64,000 nucleotides of DNA. Origin: Symbiodinium natans. Taxonomy: Eukaryota; Sar; Dinophyceae; Suessiales; Symbiodiniaceae. The notes beneath the pieces are model-generated. The model saw only the letters and a program-made list of their open reading frames with translations, had not been told where the DNA came from and searched no databases. Location of the stretch: NCBI GenBank assembly GCA_905221605.1, contig CAJNDS010001779.1, positions 521,146 to 585,145 on the forward strand. Reading direction: 5' to 3'. The translations under genes and the position numbers were made by a program. Shown here in pieces: positions 21,481-32,850 of this stretch. Position 1 is the first letter of the stretch. Each line of letters opens with the position of its first letter.

Positions 21481-22632
21481 CCTAAACCCCAAACCCCAAA
21501 CCCTAAACCCTAAACCCTAAACCCTAAACCCTAAACCCTAAACCCCCATTTTATTAAATACCGCCCTAATTCGATTAAAAACAAAAAACTCTCCGGAAAA
21601 TCCTGCCGAAACCGACCCTGCCTTCTAAAACCTATTCCGAATTAGGGCGCGGGTTCAGGGCTCCCAAATCCCTCAAGCCAATCCTAAACCCTGAAACCCT
21701 AAACCCTCCTTCCCTCTTCCTAAACCGTAACCCCGCCCCCTCTCTCTCTCTCTCTCTCTCTCTTCCTCAGTTTACACCCAAATTAACTGAGTAATTACTT
21801 AAATCCTCCAAACTCTGAAGCCTAGACCCTAAACCCTTTAGACCCCAAACGTGACATTTGGATAAAAACATCCCCCTAAAATAACAAAAGCACATTTCGA
21901 GTTTCTTTGGGGGGGGGTTAATATTAGGGGGACTCTAACCCCTAAACCCTAAACCCATCTATGCTTCCCTTCTCCTTATTTAAGAATAGAAGGGGGCCAA
22001 TCAGCTTTTCGAGCTGGGGGGATGGGCCTGAAAGCAAGGGGTCTCAGACAAGTGTACATGCACCTCTGAAGCCACGACATTTTAACCCCAGTCACTTTCT
22101 GAATACCCTACACCCTAAACCCTAAACCCTAAACCCTGTTCAATTTTTCAAGGCCTACAGGCATCCAACTAACAACCGCAAAGAGCCCAACTTTGGAATC
22201 CACCTCATAGTCTCTCGGCTGCAGGTTCCCCCTAAACCATCCATTTACCTATGAAACTCCGCTCGCTGTGACACAAAAGTGGTGCTTTTCAAAAGGGGGG
22301 GGCTCCCAGGCGTCGTCTGCAGCGATTTTCGACTCCGCCGTCAAGCTCCTCGGGAAAGGCTGACTCTTTCGCGACGGGCGCTTCGGGAAGTAGGATTTAG
22401 GGTTTAGGGTTTCGGGTTTAGGGTTTAGGGTTTAGGGCTCAACATAGCTCTTACTTGGCTAACTCTTGGCTACAAGGTCTCTGTAGAGACTGTAGGGAAA
22501 ATCCCAAAGAACCATGCACATGCCCAAGCCCAAGCAGGCGCCAACCCCGAAGCCCGGAGGGTTTCGGGTTTAGGGCTCATGGTCCCTTAACATGGGCCCT
22601 AAACCCTAAACCCTAAACCCTAAACCGTCCCC

Positions 22633-22725
22633 ATGCTGGAGTCCGAGCGTCTTTGGCGCTTCGAGATCGGCAGGCTGGACGCTGTGGTCCATGTGGTGAT
22701 GGACAGTTTCCTACAGTGGAGCTGA
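22633..22725 (+). CDS. Thirty-residue frame, probable last exon
   Basis: The frame begins MLESERLWRFEIGRLDAVVH and ends TGA. Almost every third base is C/G. The ATG need not be a start; the frame may begin at an upstream acceptor. A second plus-strand island (22826-22918, NKKLQRWIESRRHAAYLEIK) follows and must belong to another transcript or an alternative form. Product unknown. Confidence 0.5.
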   Translation: MLESERLWRFEIGRLDAVVHVVMDSFLQWS

Positions 22726-22825
22726 AGCAAAGTGGGGGTCTATATTATAAGAAGGGGCCGCAAAGATAGACTATAATAAGAACCCCAATAAGGTACCACT
22801 AGTATCGTAAGCCCCCAAGCAGTCA

Positions 22826-22918
22826 TGTTTGCTGGAACAAGAAACTGCAGCGCTGGATTGAATCTAGACGGCATGCTGCGTACTTAGAGATAAAAGTCTC
22901 GACAAAGCCAGGAGCTGT
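22826..22918 (+). CDS. Exon-like island
   Basis: Frame NKKLQRWIESRRHAAYLEIK with possible donor GTCCCT. A charged helix of protein-like composition. Product unknown. Confidence 0.4.
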
Positions 22919-23212
22919 CCCTAAACCCTAAACCCTAAACCCTAAACCCTAATTAAACCCTAAACCCCAAACCCCAAACCCGAAACCCTAAACCCTAAAC
23001 CCTAGACCTTGACCATCGATTCCTACACATTAAGTTAAGCGGACAAGCCCCCAAAGTTCCGAGCAGAGATCCCAATGCCCTTGATTCAGGAAGATACCTT
23101 TACACATCGTCTGTCATTAGCTGTCCCAGGGCGCCCAGCTCCCAGACGCCCGCCGGGTGTCTCCGATCGTCGGCACGCGCGAAGGACGGGGTGTAGCACC
23201 TGCGGCGAATAC

Positions 23213-23452
23213 CTGCAGTGCAAGAGACCTCTGGTGCTCTCCCAATTCCTGATGCCACTGCCGCTGTTGGCATGCCTCAATGAGCGCAAGTTCGAAGTCT
23301 GCGACGTTCAGGTTTCTGTCAGCGCAGAAATCGGAAAGCTCCTCAGCCTGCCCAATTTCCAAAACGGTGTGCTGCGCCACAAACTCCGCAATGAAGGTGG
23401 ACGTGCGGACGATAGCTTGGAGGAGCTGCGCGTATGGTCTTGAAACAGAATC
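23213..23452 (-). CDS. Unidentified gene, long exon
   Basis: A frame of about 78 codons, free of stops and with strong third-position bias, contains QLLQAIVRTSTFIAEFVAQH and later LNVADFELALIEACQQRQW. It ends at a canonical donor (CAG before GTATTC). Acidic and helical; it may be a regulatory or scaffold domain, but I recognise no family. The overlapping plus frame has poorer codon bias. Confidence 0.6.
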
Positions 23453-23565
23453 GCCCTCTTAGCACGATTCAAGGTGCAGCCCTTACGTGAGTTTTGGGGC
23501 CCCTAAACCCTAAACCCGAAACCCTAAACCCGAAGCCCTACGGTAAACCCCTAAACCGCCAAGGC

Positions 23566-23716
23566 TCTTCCAGCTTCTTCGCGCCGTACTGCGTGTACCA
23601 GAGAAGCAAGTACAAGCCAAAGAAGCCCGTCTGCCTGGGCTCTGGCTTCGACAATGGAAGGCTCTTCTATACCGAACTTAGGAAACCCTGGCAAGAAAAC
23701 AGATGTTTCATAGGAA
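23566..23716 (+). CDS. Exon-like island
   Basis: Plus frame reads SFFAPYCVYQRSKYKPKKPV with almost exclusively C/G third positions in its first half, and ends near a possible donor GTACCC. It faces the 23.2-23.45 kb exon on the other strand. Product unknown. Confidence 0.45.
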
Positions 23717-24238
23717 TGAAAGTACCCAAAGACCCTAAACCCTAAAGCCTAAACCCCAAACCCTAAACCCTAAACCCTAAACCCCAAGATTAAAAACAGA
23801 CATTTTCCAAGTATCCCTAAGTCTTAACGGGCTTTCTAAGACATATGGGCATGCAGAAACAAAACCTTCAGACCTTCTTCAGCTCTAGGGGTAGCAATAT
23901 GGGCCCTTAGTATGGTCCCCATTTAAGTGTGTGGCCTGGTTAAGGGCCCATCAACCCAGAACCCTTCACCTAAGCCTAAACCCTAAGCCCTAAACCCAGA
24001 CTACCCTAAACCCTAAACCCTAAACCCTAAACCCTAAACCCTAAACCCAGACTAAGGGACCATGAAACTACCCTAAGATCAGCGCAGCATCGAAAGCACC
24101 AGACCTATGAAAGCCCGCGCTGCAACACGCGCAAGACATGATGGCTACCGAGACCCCCCAAACCCTAAACCCTAAACCCTAAACCCTAAACCCCAAACCC
24201 TAAACCCTAAACCCTAAACCCCTCGACAAGCTACGCAG

Positions 24239-24735
24239 GTCTCTTGTTGGGCATCCCGTCCTTCTACCTGCTTCTGGTCGGGACGGAAACGCTCCAAGGT
24301 TTAGGTGGGAAATAGGGACAACAGAAGGTCCAAGAAGGGGTTTAGGGTTTGGGGTTTAGGGTTTAGGGTTTACGTAGGGTTTAGGGTTTAGGGTTTGGGG
24401 TTTAGGGTTTGGGGTTTAGGGTTTAGTAAGGTTTAGGGAAGCATAAAACCTAACTCCTTCTTGCAATACTTGGATGCCATTGTACATGCTACAACCCTGA
24501 AGGGGGGAGTGGAGAAGTCGTCCTAAACCCAAAAACCCCCTTGGAAGGGAAGATTAAGGGTAAAGGGTCTAAACCCTAAACCCCAAACCCCAAACCCTAA
24601 ACCCTGAACTCCCCAAACAAAAACACTGGAAGCGAGTCCTTCGGCCTCTTTGCTGTTCCGAGCGGCGCTAAGCCGAAGGCGCCACCCGCCTCACCAATCA
24701 CGGAGACCCACCTGCTCTGTTTCTCAGTTTGCTGA
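24239..24735 (+). CDS. Two exon-like islands, membrane protein 3' end
   Basis: 24239-24298 reads LLLGIPSFYLLLVGTETLQ (a membrane segment) and ends at donor GTTTAGG. 24633-24735 reads ESFGLFAVPSGAKPKAPPAS and ends TGA just before a family A element. Both have strong bias; whether they join directly is not settled. Confidence 0.45.
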
Positions 24736-24748
24736 GTTCCAACTCAGG

Positions 24749-24843
24749 GTCCATGTACCTGAATAGGGAATACTTGGGCCTTAAAGCACCTCGGTTCTGG
24801 GGAACTTTTTGGGCCCAAGTACATAATCATGAGGTACATGGAC
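24749..24843. mobile_element. TIR element, family A, copy 1
   Basis: The ends GTCCATGTACCT and AGGTACATGGAC are perfect inverted repeats; the inner CTTGGGCC/GGCCCAAG also pair. Full or partial copies occur at 32646, 37410, 44186, 46939 and 47157. Confidence 0.85.
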
Positions 24844-24929
24844 CCTTAGGGTCATAAGCCCCCCAAAAGTGTACACTTTCAGTTCTATAGTGGACTAAGT
24901 GTCCCCAAAAAGTGTAAAGTGTACTTCAG

Positions 24930-24997
24930 CTACTCAGGCTTTCTACATCAGCACCGACGCGCTCCAGCAGTACAACGCTTTGGCTTTCTACATTTGG
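24930..24997 (+). CDS. Exon-like island
   Basis: Acceptor TGTACTTCAG, frame ATQAFYISTDALQQYNALAF, donor GTTTCGG. Strong codon bias. Product unknown. Confidence 0.5.
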
Positions 24998-25040
24998 GTT
25001 TCGGGACTTTTTGTGTTTAGGGTTTCGGGTTTGGGGCCAC

Positions 25041-25293
25041 GGAATTCTCCTCATGCTGAACGCTGCCAACCCCAAACTCGTGGGGGGTGCCGCCAGGAGG
25101 CAGATTCATCTTTTCGATGTTCTTGTCATAGAACTCCTGGGTTGGGATGTTCCCCCCTCAACCTAACAGTCCCTAATAGGGATTCTCGTACACCCTATTA
25201 AATAAGGACTGCTTGTGTCAGGGGGAACATCCCAACTCCTGGGCCTCGAATGATGTGTGCGGGGCGAGCAACACACATCTCAAGGGAGGCTCC
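25041..25293 (-). CDS. Exon interrupted by a family D element
   Basis: Acceptor GGGTTCAG opens a frame (CVLLAPHTSFEAQE) up to 25236. After the 94-bp element at 25235-25142 the same frame resumes (EFYDKNIEKMNLPPGGTPHE) and ends at donor GTGGCC near 25041. Joining the two sides with one copy of the 8-bp duplication keeps the frame, so the element inserted into a coding exon. Product unknown, but composition and bias are clearly coding. Confidence 0.6.
25142..25235. mobile_element. TIR element, family D, with 8-bp target duplication
   Basis: The inverted ends TTGGGATGTTCCCCC and GGGGGAACATCCCAA are flanked by the perfect direct repeat CTCCTGGG (25134-25141 and 25236-25243). An 8-bp duplication is typical of hAT-like and some other cut-and-paste DNA transposons. 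Too short to encode a transposase. Confidence 0.88.
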
Positions 25294-25404
25294 CTGAACC
25301 CTATAAGCTCTTCCCCACATCCACGTGTGAAGCCCCGACCCACCAGGGTGAACATAGTACCCAGAGGGTCCGTTTGCAGTACTACTTTGCATTTTGGTAC
25401 CTTC

Positions 25405-25735
25405 CCCCCCCCCCCAACAACAACAAAAAAAACTCAACTTATTCAGCATGGTTTCCACTCTGGGCTGTTCGCATCTACAGCTACACGGTCGTCACGGGTT
25501 TCAGCACCGTACAAACCCAAAACTCCAACAGCCCGACACCCCAAAACCCCGCAACCCCAAACTCCAAAACTCCCCCCCCCCCCCACCCCCACCAAAAAAA
25601 AAAACCTTAAACCCCTAAACCCCCAAACCCCGAAACCTGAACCCTTGAATCCCCAAAAACACCCTTAACCCCCTAAACCTAAACCCCTGAATCCCCATAA
25701 AACCCTAAACCCCTGAATCCCCACAACCCCCAAGG
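25405..25735. repeat. Homopolymer-rich degenerate repeat stretch
   Basis: C and A runs (about 25405-25435 and 25570-25602) followed by CCCCTAAA/CCCCTGAA variants. The plus-strand frames here are low-complexity shadows. Confidence 0.6.
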
Positions 25736-26404
25736 CACCGGTCTCATCACCACCTGTGCCATCTCGGCGCTCGCTGGCGCCAGGTTCCGACAGCCTCTGC
25801 TCTGACTGTTAAGGGTTTAGGGTTTATAGGGTATAGAGTATAGGGTTTAGGCTTTAGGGGTTTGGGGGTTTGGGGGCTTACAGGGTTTGTCAGGTTAGGG
25901 GCTTAATGGTCTTTGAGGGGCTTTGAGGAGGTTCGAGGGGCCTTGAGGGGTGGGGGTTGGTTTAGGGTCCTACCAGAAAGTAGAGCTCACTGCCAAAACG
26001 CCCTTTCAGGTTAAGTGGGGCACCAACTATACGATAGTTACTATAGGGATAGGGATGAGAAGAAGGGCCTGTGACAAAGCCAACTTCCCGGACGTGTGAT
26101 ATTGAGCTTTGAGACGAAACGCCATCCGAGGTCAACTACCAAAAAAACATGGCGGGCACGGCAAGCACACAGGCAAGTGCATGGATGTGTGCGTGCTATA
26201 GCTAAAGGTTTGCAAACCCTAAGCCCTGTAGGACCTAAACTCATAGAACCCCTCAAGCCTGTAGAAGCCCAAAAACACTTCAAAAAACCCCTTGAAAGCC
26301 CTAAACCCTAGACCCTAAACTCTGAACCCTAAATCCTAAACCCCAAATCCTAAACCCTAAACCCTAAACACTAAATCCTAAAAGGCTCAAACCACGAACT
26401 TCAC

Positions 26405-26490
26405 CTCCAAGCCGGCTGGCCCTGGTGTGAGGGCTCCAGCGCCTCGGATGAGAGGTACATGACCTGGGCAGCCATCTTTTGAAGGGCTTG
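26405..26490 (-). CDS. Exon-like island
   Basis: Acceptor AAACCCAG, frame QQALQKMAAQVMYLSSEALE, canonical donor GTGAAG. The acceptor bases are the last unit of the adjacent array. Product unknown. Confidence 0.55.
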
Positions 26491-27166
26491 CTGGGTTTAG
26501 GGTTTAGGGTTTAGGGTTTAGGGCTTAGGGTTTAGGGTTTAGGGTTTTGGGTTTTGGGTTTTGGGTTTAGGGTTTTCTAGGGGGAAGGTGACCGCCCCGC
26601 AGGCATTTTTTCACACGGTGCCACCATACCTAGACACAGGAGTAGACAAGGAAACAAAAGGGTGCCCTGTTTGGTTTTAAGAGGATGATAAAGGGAACCT
26701 AAATAAGGGCCTACTCTGGGTCCTAGATAAATGTCTCACAGCAGCTGAGAATTGCAGGAAGGAGAAGAGGCACGATGAGAGCTGATGGGCAGCTCTCTAA
26801 GTTGTAGGCCCTAGACCTAAAACCTAAACACCTTTTTCGGGCTACCCTGAATACCGGCGTACCGGGCTTAAAATACCCTAAACCCTAAACCCTAAAAACC
26901 AAAAAGAAAACGTGTCAATCAATGAATAAAGATATATATATATATATATTATAGATATACATACTACTTAACAGCCCAGCCTAAGAACCCTGAGCTTGAA
27001 ACCAAACCGCTACAACTGGGTTTAGGGTTTGAGGGTTTTAAGGGTTTTTAGGGTTTGAAGGGAACGACTTTAAAGGTTTTACAGGTTTTAGGGTTCAGGG
27101 CCTGGGGTTTTAGGGTGTTGTATCTTGTGATGCAAGATTGTCTGGAGCCCTGTATTTCCTCACCAG

Positions 27167-27540
27167 CCCGACACCGGCAATGGAGCCACGGCAAGCCACG
27201 AACCATTCGCGACGGAGGCGGTTGTAGCTGCCTTCCTTCTGCGTGGTGTCGTGCGTCTTCCTGGGGGATCGAGGCACGAAGTCAGAGAGTCCATCACCCT
27301 AAACTTAGTTGTCCAGTAACCTGGGGGAAGTCAAGGTTAACCTTTGGGATTCTAAGGGGATTCTACTACCCCCAAAAACGTTAAAGGTTCCCTACTCTAC
27401 TACTAGGTAAACTTCTTCCAAGCCTGTACCACGCCGAAAGCTGCTTCAACATCTTCTACCAAGCTCTTACCGAACAACTTATGGGAACAATCCTTTTGGC
27501 AAACGTTCCCGAACTTTCTGGGCCCAGGCCCAAGGCATGA
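27167..27540 (+). CDS. Two-exon 3' part of an unidentified gene
   Basis: 27167-27273 follows acceptor ATTTCCTCACCAG and reads EPFATEAVVAAFLLRGVVRL. 27423-27540 follows CTTCCAAG and reads LYHAESCFNIFYQALTEQLM, ending TGA. Using the GC donor after TCGAG (GCACGA) the phases match (35 codons plus 2, then 1 plus 39). A GT donor a few bases later gives a different frame. The 149-bp intron carries diverged element sequence. Confidence 0.5.
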
Positions 27541-27725
27541 AACCACAACATTCGACTCCCAGAGCTTCGAAAAAAACTCCGAACCCCAAACCCGAAAGGG
27601 TTTAGGGTTTAGGGTTCAGGGTTTAGGGTTCAGGGTTGAAGGCTCAGGGTGGCCAATTACCGGAGACCCCCCCCCTCCCCCCAAAAAATCCCCCCTAAAA
27701 CCCCGCAACTGATCCTGACCCACAG

Positions 27726-27767
27726 GCCCGCTGCGTCTACTCGGGTGGCTGTCAAAACTATGATCCC
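27726..27767 (+). CDS. Short cysteine-containing exon
   Basis: Acceptor CCTGACCCACAG, frame ARCVYSGGCQNYDP, donor GTTTGG. Two cysteines in fourteen residues suggest a secreted or disulfide domain, but this is too short to name. Confidence 0.4.
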
Positions 27768-28149
27768 GTTTGGGGTACCCTAAATACTCGGTGCCGTATT
27801 ATAGTAGGGATCCACAAACACCCACTTGAGGTGCCATTCAGGACTGAGCTAGGTACCCAGAGAAGTCATACGAAATAAGGATTTCAGAGCACGCACAGTA
27901 GCTCCATGCAAAACCTACATATCCTTTAAACCCTATAAAACCTAGATACCCTATGAACCCTATGTAACCCTATGTTAAACCCTATAAACCCCAAATCCCC
28001 AGACTCAGTACATACTACAACAGGACCCCCTGGGTTGTTGAACGGCCAAGAAAAACCGCTGCTAGGGTTTCGGGTATTTAGGGTACTTAGGGGGTTTAGG
28101 GTTATAGGGTTTAGGGTTTAGGGTTTAGGGTTTAGGGGGATGTTGAGCA

Positions 28150-29495
28150 CAAACACCCGTGCCGCAATCCCAGCACCAGGGATCCGCGCGAACCGTACTG
28201 ACCAAACATGGCAGTCATCTGACCATGTCCCCCCCTTCTTCCCCTGCGTAATAAGGCTTTCTCACGTAGGTCACGTAGGTCACCCTCAACCAAGCCCTAA
28301 ACCCTCAACCCTGAACCCTAAACCCTAAACCCTACAAATCCCCCAAGACATCCCCTAAATTTGAGTCCAAGTAGCACGTAGGTCATCGACGACCTGCCCG
28401 GCTCCACCAGTTGATTCATCTCCATGTTCAGGGCCTCTCTGGCACCGTTCTCTGACTTCTTCTTGGTGAGTTTATGATTTAAGGGTTTAGGGTTTAAGGG
28501 TTTAGGGTTAGGGGTTTAGGGGTTGAGGGGTTTAGGGGTTTAGGGTTTAGGAGTTTAGGGTTTTTGGGTTTAGGGCCCACTGTGTTCATTGAAGGGAAGG
28601 TACCTTATGGGAGTATAAGGTGCATTCCTTAAGGAAGCTAAGATGAGGGGCACCGGCAGGGGCTCAGAGACTGAGCTTTCTAGTATTGCAGGCTGGCAAA
28701 TGAAGGGGTTGAGGGTTTAGATGGGTTTAGAGATCCCAACAAGAGGTCCCTCTATGAGCCCTAACCCTAAACCCTAAACCCTAAACCCTAAACCCTAAAC
28801 CCTAAACCCTTTCCCCTAAACCCTAAACCCTAAACCCTAAACCCTAAACCCTAAACCCTAAACCCTCCTAAACCCGAAGCCCTAACACGAACATCCGAAG
28901 ATCTAAACCAAGGGAATGAGGGTACTATCCTACGCCACGTCAACCCCTGAGGTTTTAGGGTTTGGGGGCCCTAAACCCTAAACCCTAAACCCTAAACCCT
29001 AAACCCTAAACCCTAAACCCTAAACCCGGCCTCAGAGAAGATCTTGACCCCTGCCGTGGCCGGGTCCTCGGGCTGCATGGGTTTCGGGCTTTGGAGGTCT
29101 TCATCCCGGGTCTTTAGGGTTTAGGGGGCCTCTCGGCCTAAAAAGGGGGGGGGGGGGGGGCGTCCTAGAGTCTTAGACCCGAAATTCGCCTAGCACCTGC
29201 AACCAAGGCACTCAAACCGAGGTTCTGAGACACTAAGACCCCAAAACCCTAAACCCTAAAACCCTAAAACCCCAAAACCCCGAAACCCCAAAACCCTAAA
29301 ACCCTAAAGCCCTAAAGCCCTAAAGCCCTAAAGCCCTAAAGCCCTAAAGCCCTAAAACCCTAAAACCCTAAAACCCTAATCCCTATAAAGCCCTAAACCC
29401 TTAAGTCTAAGCCAGTGGCCCAGAGCCTGCGACGCAGGGTCGCAGCCCAGACTGTTGGGGGCCCGAGGATGCCTTCCAGAATCCCCACTAAAGTA
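28150..29495 (-). CDS. Series of minus-strand exons, gene unidentified
   Basis: Islands in gene order: 29487-29413 (ILEGILGPPTVWAATLRRRL), 29224-29197 (NLGLSALVA; acceptor GTGTCTCAG, donor GTGCTAGG), 29110-29027 (LQSPKPMQPEDPATAGVKIF), 28461-28360 (ENGAREALNMEMNQLVEPGR) and 28245-28150 (GTWSDDCHVWSVRFARIPGA). All have strong third-position bias and lie between CCCTAAA arrays. They may be one gene; not every junction phase was matched. No family recognised. Confidence 0.5.
28743..28868 (-). repeat. Long CCCTAAA arrays
   Basis: Two runs of about eight CCCTAAA units separated by a TTTCC break, inside the minus-strand exon series. Confidence 0.9.
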
Positions 29496-29640
29496 TCGAC
29501 TTTACAAGCAATCCGAAGACGAACCTAAAGCCACCCAAAAAAACCTATAAACTCTAACCCTGTGGTGGAGGGTTTAGGGTTTAGGGTTTAGGGCTTTAAG
29601 GATTAGGGTCTTAGGGTTTGAGGGCTTTAGGGTTTTAGGG

Positions 29641-29739
29641 TTTAAAGCCTTTGGGCATAATGTCGTGACCCTCTTGCAAACAAAAGGAACGTGGTTCTGA
29701 AGCACTTTTTGTCCCTGGCTTTTTCTGGGCCAGAGAGCT
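29641..29739 (-). CDS. Terminal exon
   Basis: Acceptor TGTTCTAAGCAG, then LSGPEKARDKKCFRTTFLLF to a TAA. The alternative frame is also open, so the reading is provisional. It could close the gene starting at 30287. Confidence 0.45.
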
Positions 29740-30129
29740 GCTTAGAACAGTGACAAATCAAGACAAAGAATCCATTGATTGGCACGGCTAGTCTCCATGA
29801 GGGATTATAAGGGGCTGAAATGTCCTGCAGGGATTCCCATGTCTTTTAATGGTCTAAGGCCTTAAAGTCTCATAGGCATTGTTCTTATGGTCCGCAGTAT
29901 CTTGCTGAAACCCTAGACGCAGACCCAACGCATATAGCAAGCTTGGGAGCTCGGAGATCAGATCCAGTTAAGCCCCAACCCACACCCTAGAACCCCCAAG
30001 GCCGCCCTGAAAATCTGAAAACCCCCAAAAAAGCCACAAACAACTGCCTGGAATAAACAAACGAAGCCTCCTTTGCCGGGTGTTTTTTGCTCTTTGTGGT
30101 GCGCCCTCCCAGACTCCCCCTTGGAAAAC

Positions 30130-30287
30130 CTTATAATTGATAAACCACGAAATCCGAACATTCCTAGCTGTAAGGGCTCTTTTCTCGCATTCCTCCTCTG
30201 TTGAGGCTTTTCTGGAAATATGAAAACATGACTTGTGTCGGCATTCCCTTCTGCAAGGTCGAGGGTTGCGCTTCTACGTTGCGCCAT
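30130..30287 (-). CDS. Probable first exon of an unidentified gene
   Basis: ATG at 30287, beginning MAQRRSATLDLAEGNADTSH, open for 52 codons plus 2 to a donor (AAG before GTTTTCC) at 30130. The frame stays open to 29958. Downstream islands at about 29913 (acceptor GTTTCAG) and 29739 are candidate next exons. No domain recognised. Confidence 0.5.
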
Positions 30288-30589
30288 CTAGCGGAGAATA
30301 CCTGTGACTCCCAAACCCTACAGAAATAGTAGGTTCCAACCCCTAAATTTTGGCCATAACCCCCCCAAAATAGTAGGTGAATGGAGCTCCAGGTAACGCA
30401 GCATTCCTAAAGAAATCCCCGTGGGGTATGAAGCTGTCCGAACTAAAGAGAGAGCCGGGGGGGGGGGGGGGGCTTGGGGTTTACTTGAAACTCTCGTTAA
30501 CGGGTTTTATACCTACTATATAACTCTAGGGACTGAAAGTAAATAAAGTCTCAGGTAGGGCTACGGGTACTAAACCCCCTAAACCCAAC

Positions 30590-30858
30590 CCTAACCCCCC
30601 TGAACGCTATACCCCCCTAAACTCTATATCCCCTAAACCCTAAAACCCCTAAACCCTGAACCCCCCAAACCCCCAATACCCCCAAACCCTATACCCCCCT
30701 TAAACCCCTAAACCCCCCCTAAAACCTATACCCCCCTTAAACCCTATACCCCGCCTAAGCCCTAAACCCTAAACCCTAAGCCCTACACCCTAACCCTAAA
30801 CCCTAAACCCTAAACCCTAAACCCTAAACCCTAAACCCTAAACCCTAAACCCCAAACC
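30590..30858. repeat. Mixed CCCCTAAACCC and CCCTAAA arrays
   Basis: Degenerate eight-base variants with TATACCCCC grade into a clean CCCTAAA array (30794-30850). No gene. Confidence 0.8.
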
Positions 30859-30950
30859 CAAGCGTTGCCAAGCTTCAGTTCCATTAGGGGAGCTCCACCA
30901 CATGTGCAGCCCCTCCCGGGCAGCGTTGGAGTAGCCTCCGGAAGAAAGAG
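30858..30950 (-). CDS. Exon-like island
   Basis: Acceptor AATTGCAG, frame SSGGYSNAAREGLHMWWSSP, ending in a degenerate array that begins GTTTGGG. Strong coding signature. Product unknown. Confidence 0.55.
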
Positions 30951-31771
30951 CTGCAATTGCTCAGGGTTTAGGGTTTAGGGTTTAGGGTTTAGGGTTTAGG
31001 GTTTAGGGTTTAGGGTTTAAAAACCCTAAGCCCTATAGCTGTAGGGCTTAGGGTTTAGGGTTTAGGGGGTGGGGTTCAGCCAGGGCATGTGATGAACCCT
31101 GTGGAAAACAGGGCACATGGTCCATATAGCTTTAGTCATAGTAGGGATTGGCAGAGGGTGGGTTGGATTAGCAGAAGGGGGGGGGGGGGGGGGGGTTGCT
31201 GACATCAATGTTTAGGAAGACCTACAGGCATCCTGCAGCAAGATGCCCGGCACATCTGTAGGGTTTAGGGTTTAGGGTTTAGGGTTTAGGGGTTTAGGGG
31301 TTTAGGGGTTAGGGTTTAGGAGCATGATTCATGCTGATTCAGGCTCTAGTGATTCGGGATGCCGTGCTTGATGGGTTTAGGGGGGCTCGGGGTTTTTAGG
31401 CGGAGGGGCTTTGTATGTTCCTGAGGGTGCATAGGTCTCCTGATCGCCCACATCGCGATCATCGAATACAGAAGCCTACAATACTACCAATACTATTCCC
31501 TTACAATCCACATTTTCTTTTTCTAGCACGATCTACGTAGTTACAAATAATGTCATCATTCCAACAGAAAAGGCCCTAAAGCCCAAATCCCAGACCCTCA
31601 CGCCAAGCCCTAAACTCAAACCTCGAACCTCAACATGAACCCTTAACTCCCACAACCAAACCTCAAAAAAACACTCGCAAGCACCTAAGCCCCAAACCCT
31701 AAACCCTAAACCCTAAACCCGAAACCCTAAACCCTAAACCCGAAACCCTAAACCCGAAACCCTGTTGCAGT

Positions 31772-31866
31772 TCAGGTGCACATCTCCAGAGTCCTCTGCT
31801 CGCCGCTGGACATGGCGATACATTGATCAGAGCCTTGGCTCCCAAGCAACTCAAGGGCATCTCGGG
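31772..31866 (-). CDS. Terminal exon of an unidentified gene
   Basis: Two bases plus 31 codons (RDALELLGSQGSDQCIAMSS) ending TGA at 31774-31772. Strong bias. Ankyrin-like ARDALELL start, but no second helix match. Confidence 0.5.
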
Positions 31867-32053
31867 CTAGGGGTTCATAGGGTTTAGGGTTTAGGGTTTA
31901 GGGTTTAGGGTTTACGGTTTAGGGTTGAGGGATCATGGGGGTCTGTAGTGTGCAGGGGTTCACAGGGGTAGGTTTCAATTCTTGTTCGGGTTAATCGGGC
32001 CGCTTTTTTAGCGTCTGTAGGGCTTTTTGGGGCGGCTTAAAGAGTTGGTTGAC

Positions 32054-32154
32054 GTTTAGGGTTTAGGGTTTAGGGTTTAGGGTTTAGGGTTTAGGGTTTA
32101 GGGTTTAGGGTTTAGGGTTTAGGGTTTAGGGTTTAGGGTTTAGGGTTTAGGGTC
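32054..32154 (+). repeat. Long perfect TTTAGGG array
   Basis: About fourteen consecutive units. Confidence 0.95.
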
Positions 32155-32265
32155 TCCAGGGTTCATAGGGCGTTCAACGAGGCTAAGGGTCTACAGAGTT
32201 TATAGGGCGTTGAAAGACTTTATCCGGCCTACCAGTACTGGCTTTACGCGATGCGTAAAAAGTAC

Positions 32266-32850
32266 TTAAAGGGTCTGTAGGGGGCTTCGGGGTTTCGGGG
32301 TTAGGGTTGCTGGGGCAGGGCTTAGTGCGGCTTTCGAGAGCTCATATGGTCTGTAGAGTAGTTTATGGGGCTGGAAGGACTTGTCTGGGTGGGCTTTACA
32401 ATGGAGTCTGGTTGATCGACAACCGAGGCGCTGCCGCTCGTGCAGCCTGATATCCACATCCAGCAGTCCGCCTGCCATAGGGTTTAGGGTTAAGGGATGT
32501 TAAGGGCTTAGGGTTTTAAGGGTTGAGGGTTTAGAGTCCAGGGTTTAGGGCTCTGTTAAGTTTTTTTAATGCAGCATGACTACCATTGCCTGAGCCCTGA
32601 TCCCGCTGGCTTTCGAAAGCTGATCTTGTGGATTTAGCCCTAAGGGTCCATGTACCTATATAGTGTATACCTGGACCCTAAAGCTACTGTATGGGAAGCC
32701 CTTTAAGGCCCAAGTGTATACTATATAGGTACATGGACCCCTAGGGTAGGGTTAGGGGCGGGGCAACGCCAGAGGGACCAGCTGCAATTTCTTATTGCTT
32801 TGCCTAGTGAGTCATGCGGTGTCAGGTTGCTGCTAACAGCCTTCAGCGCC
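32266..32850 (-). CDS. Three exon-like islands
   Basis: 32849-32756 (ALKAVSSNLTPHDSLGKAIR), 32637-32576 (KSTRSAFESQRDQGSGN, donor GTAGTC) and 32478-32266. The last is open in two frames: one starts ATG (MAGGLLDVDIRLHERQRLGC), the other follows acceptor ATGGCAG to donor GTAAAG. A family A element (32646-32738) separates the first two islands. Product unknown. Confidence 0.45.
32646..32738. mobile_element. TIR element, family A, copy 2
   Basis: The perfect ends GTCCATGTACC and GGTACATGGAC are flanked by CCCTAAGG and CCCTAGGG, a near-exact 8-bp duplication. Confidence 0.85.
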
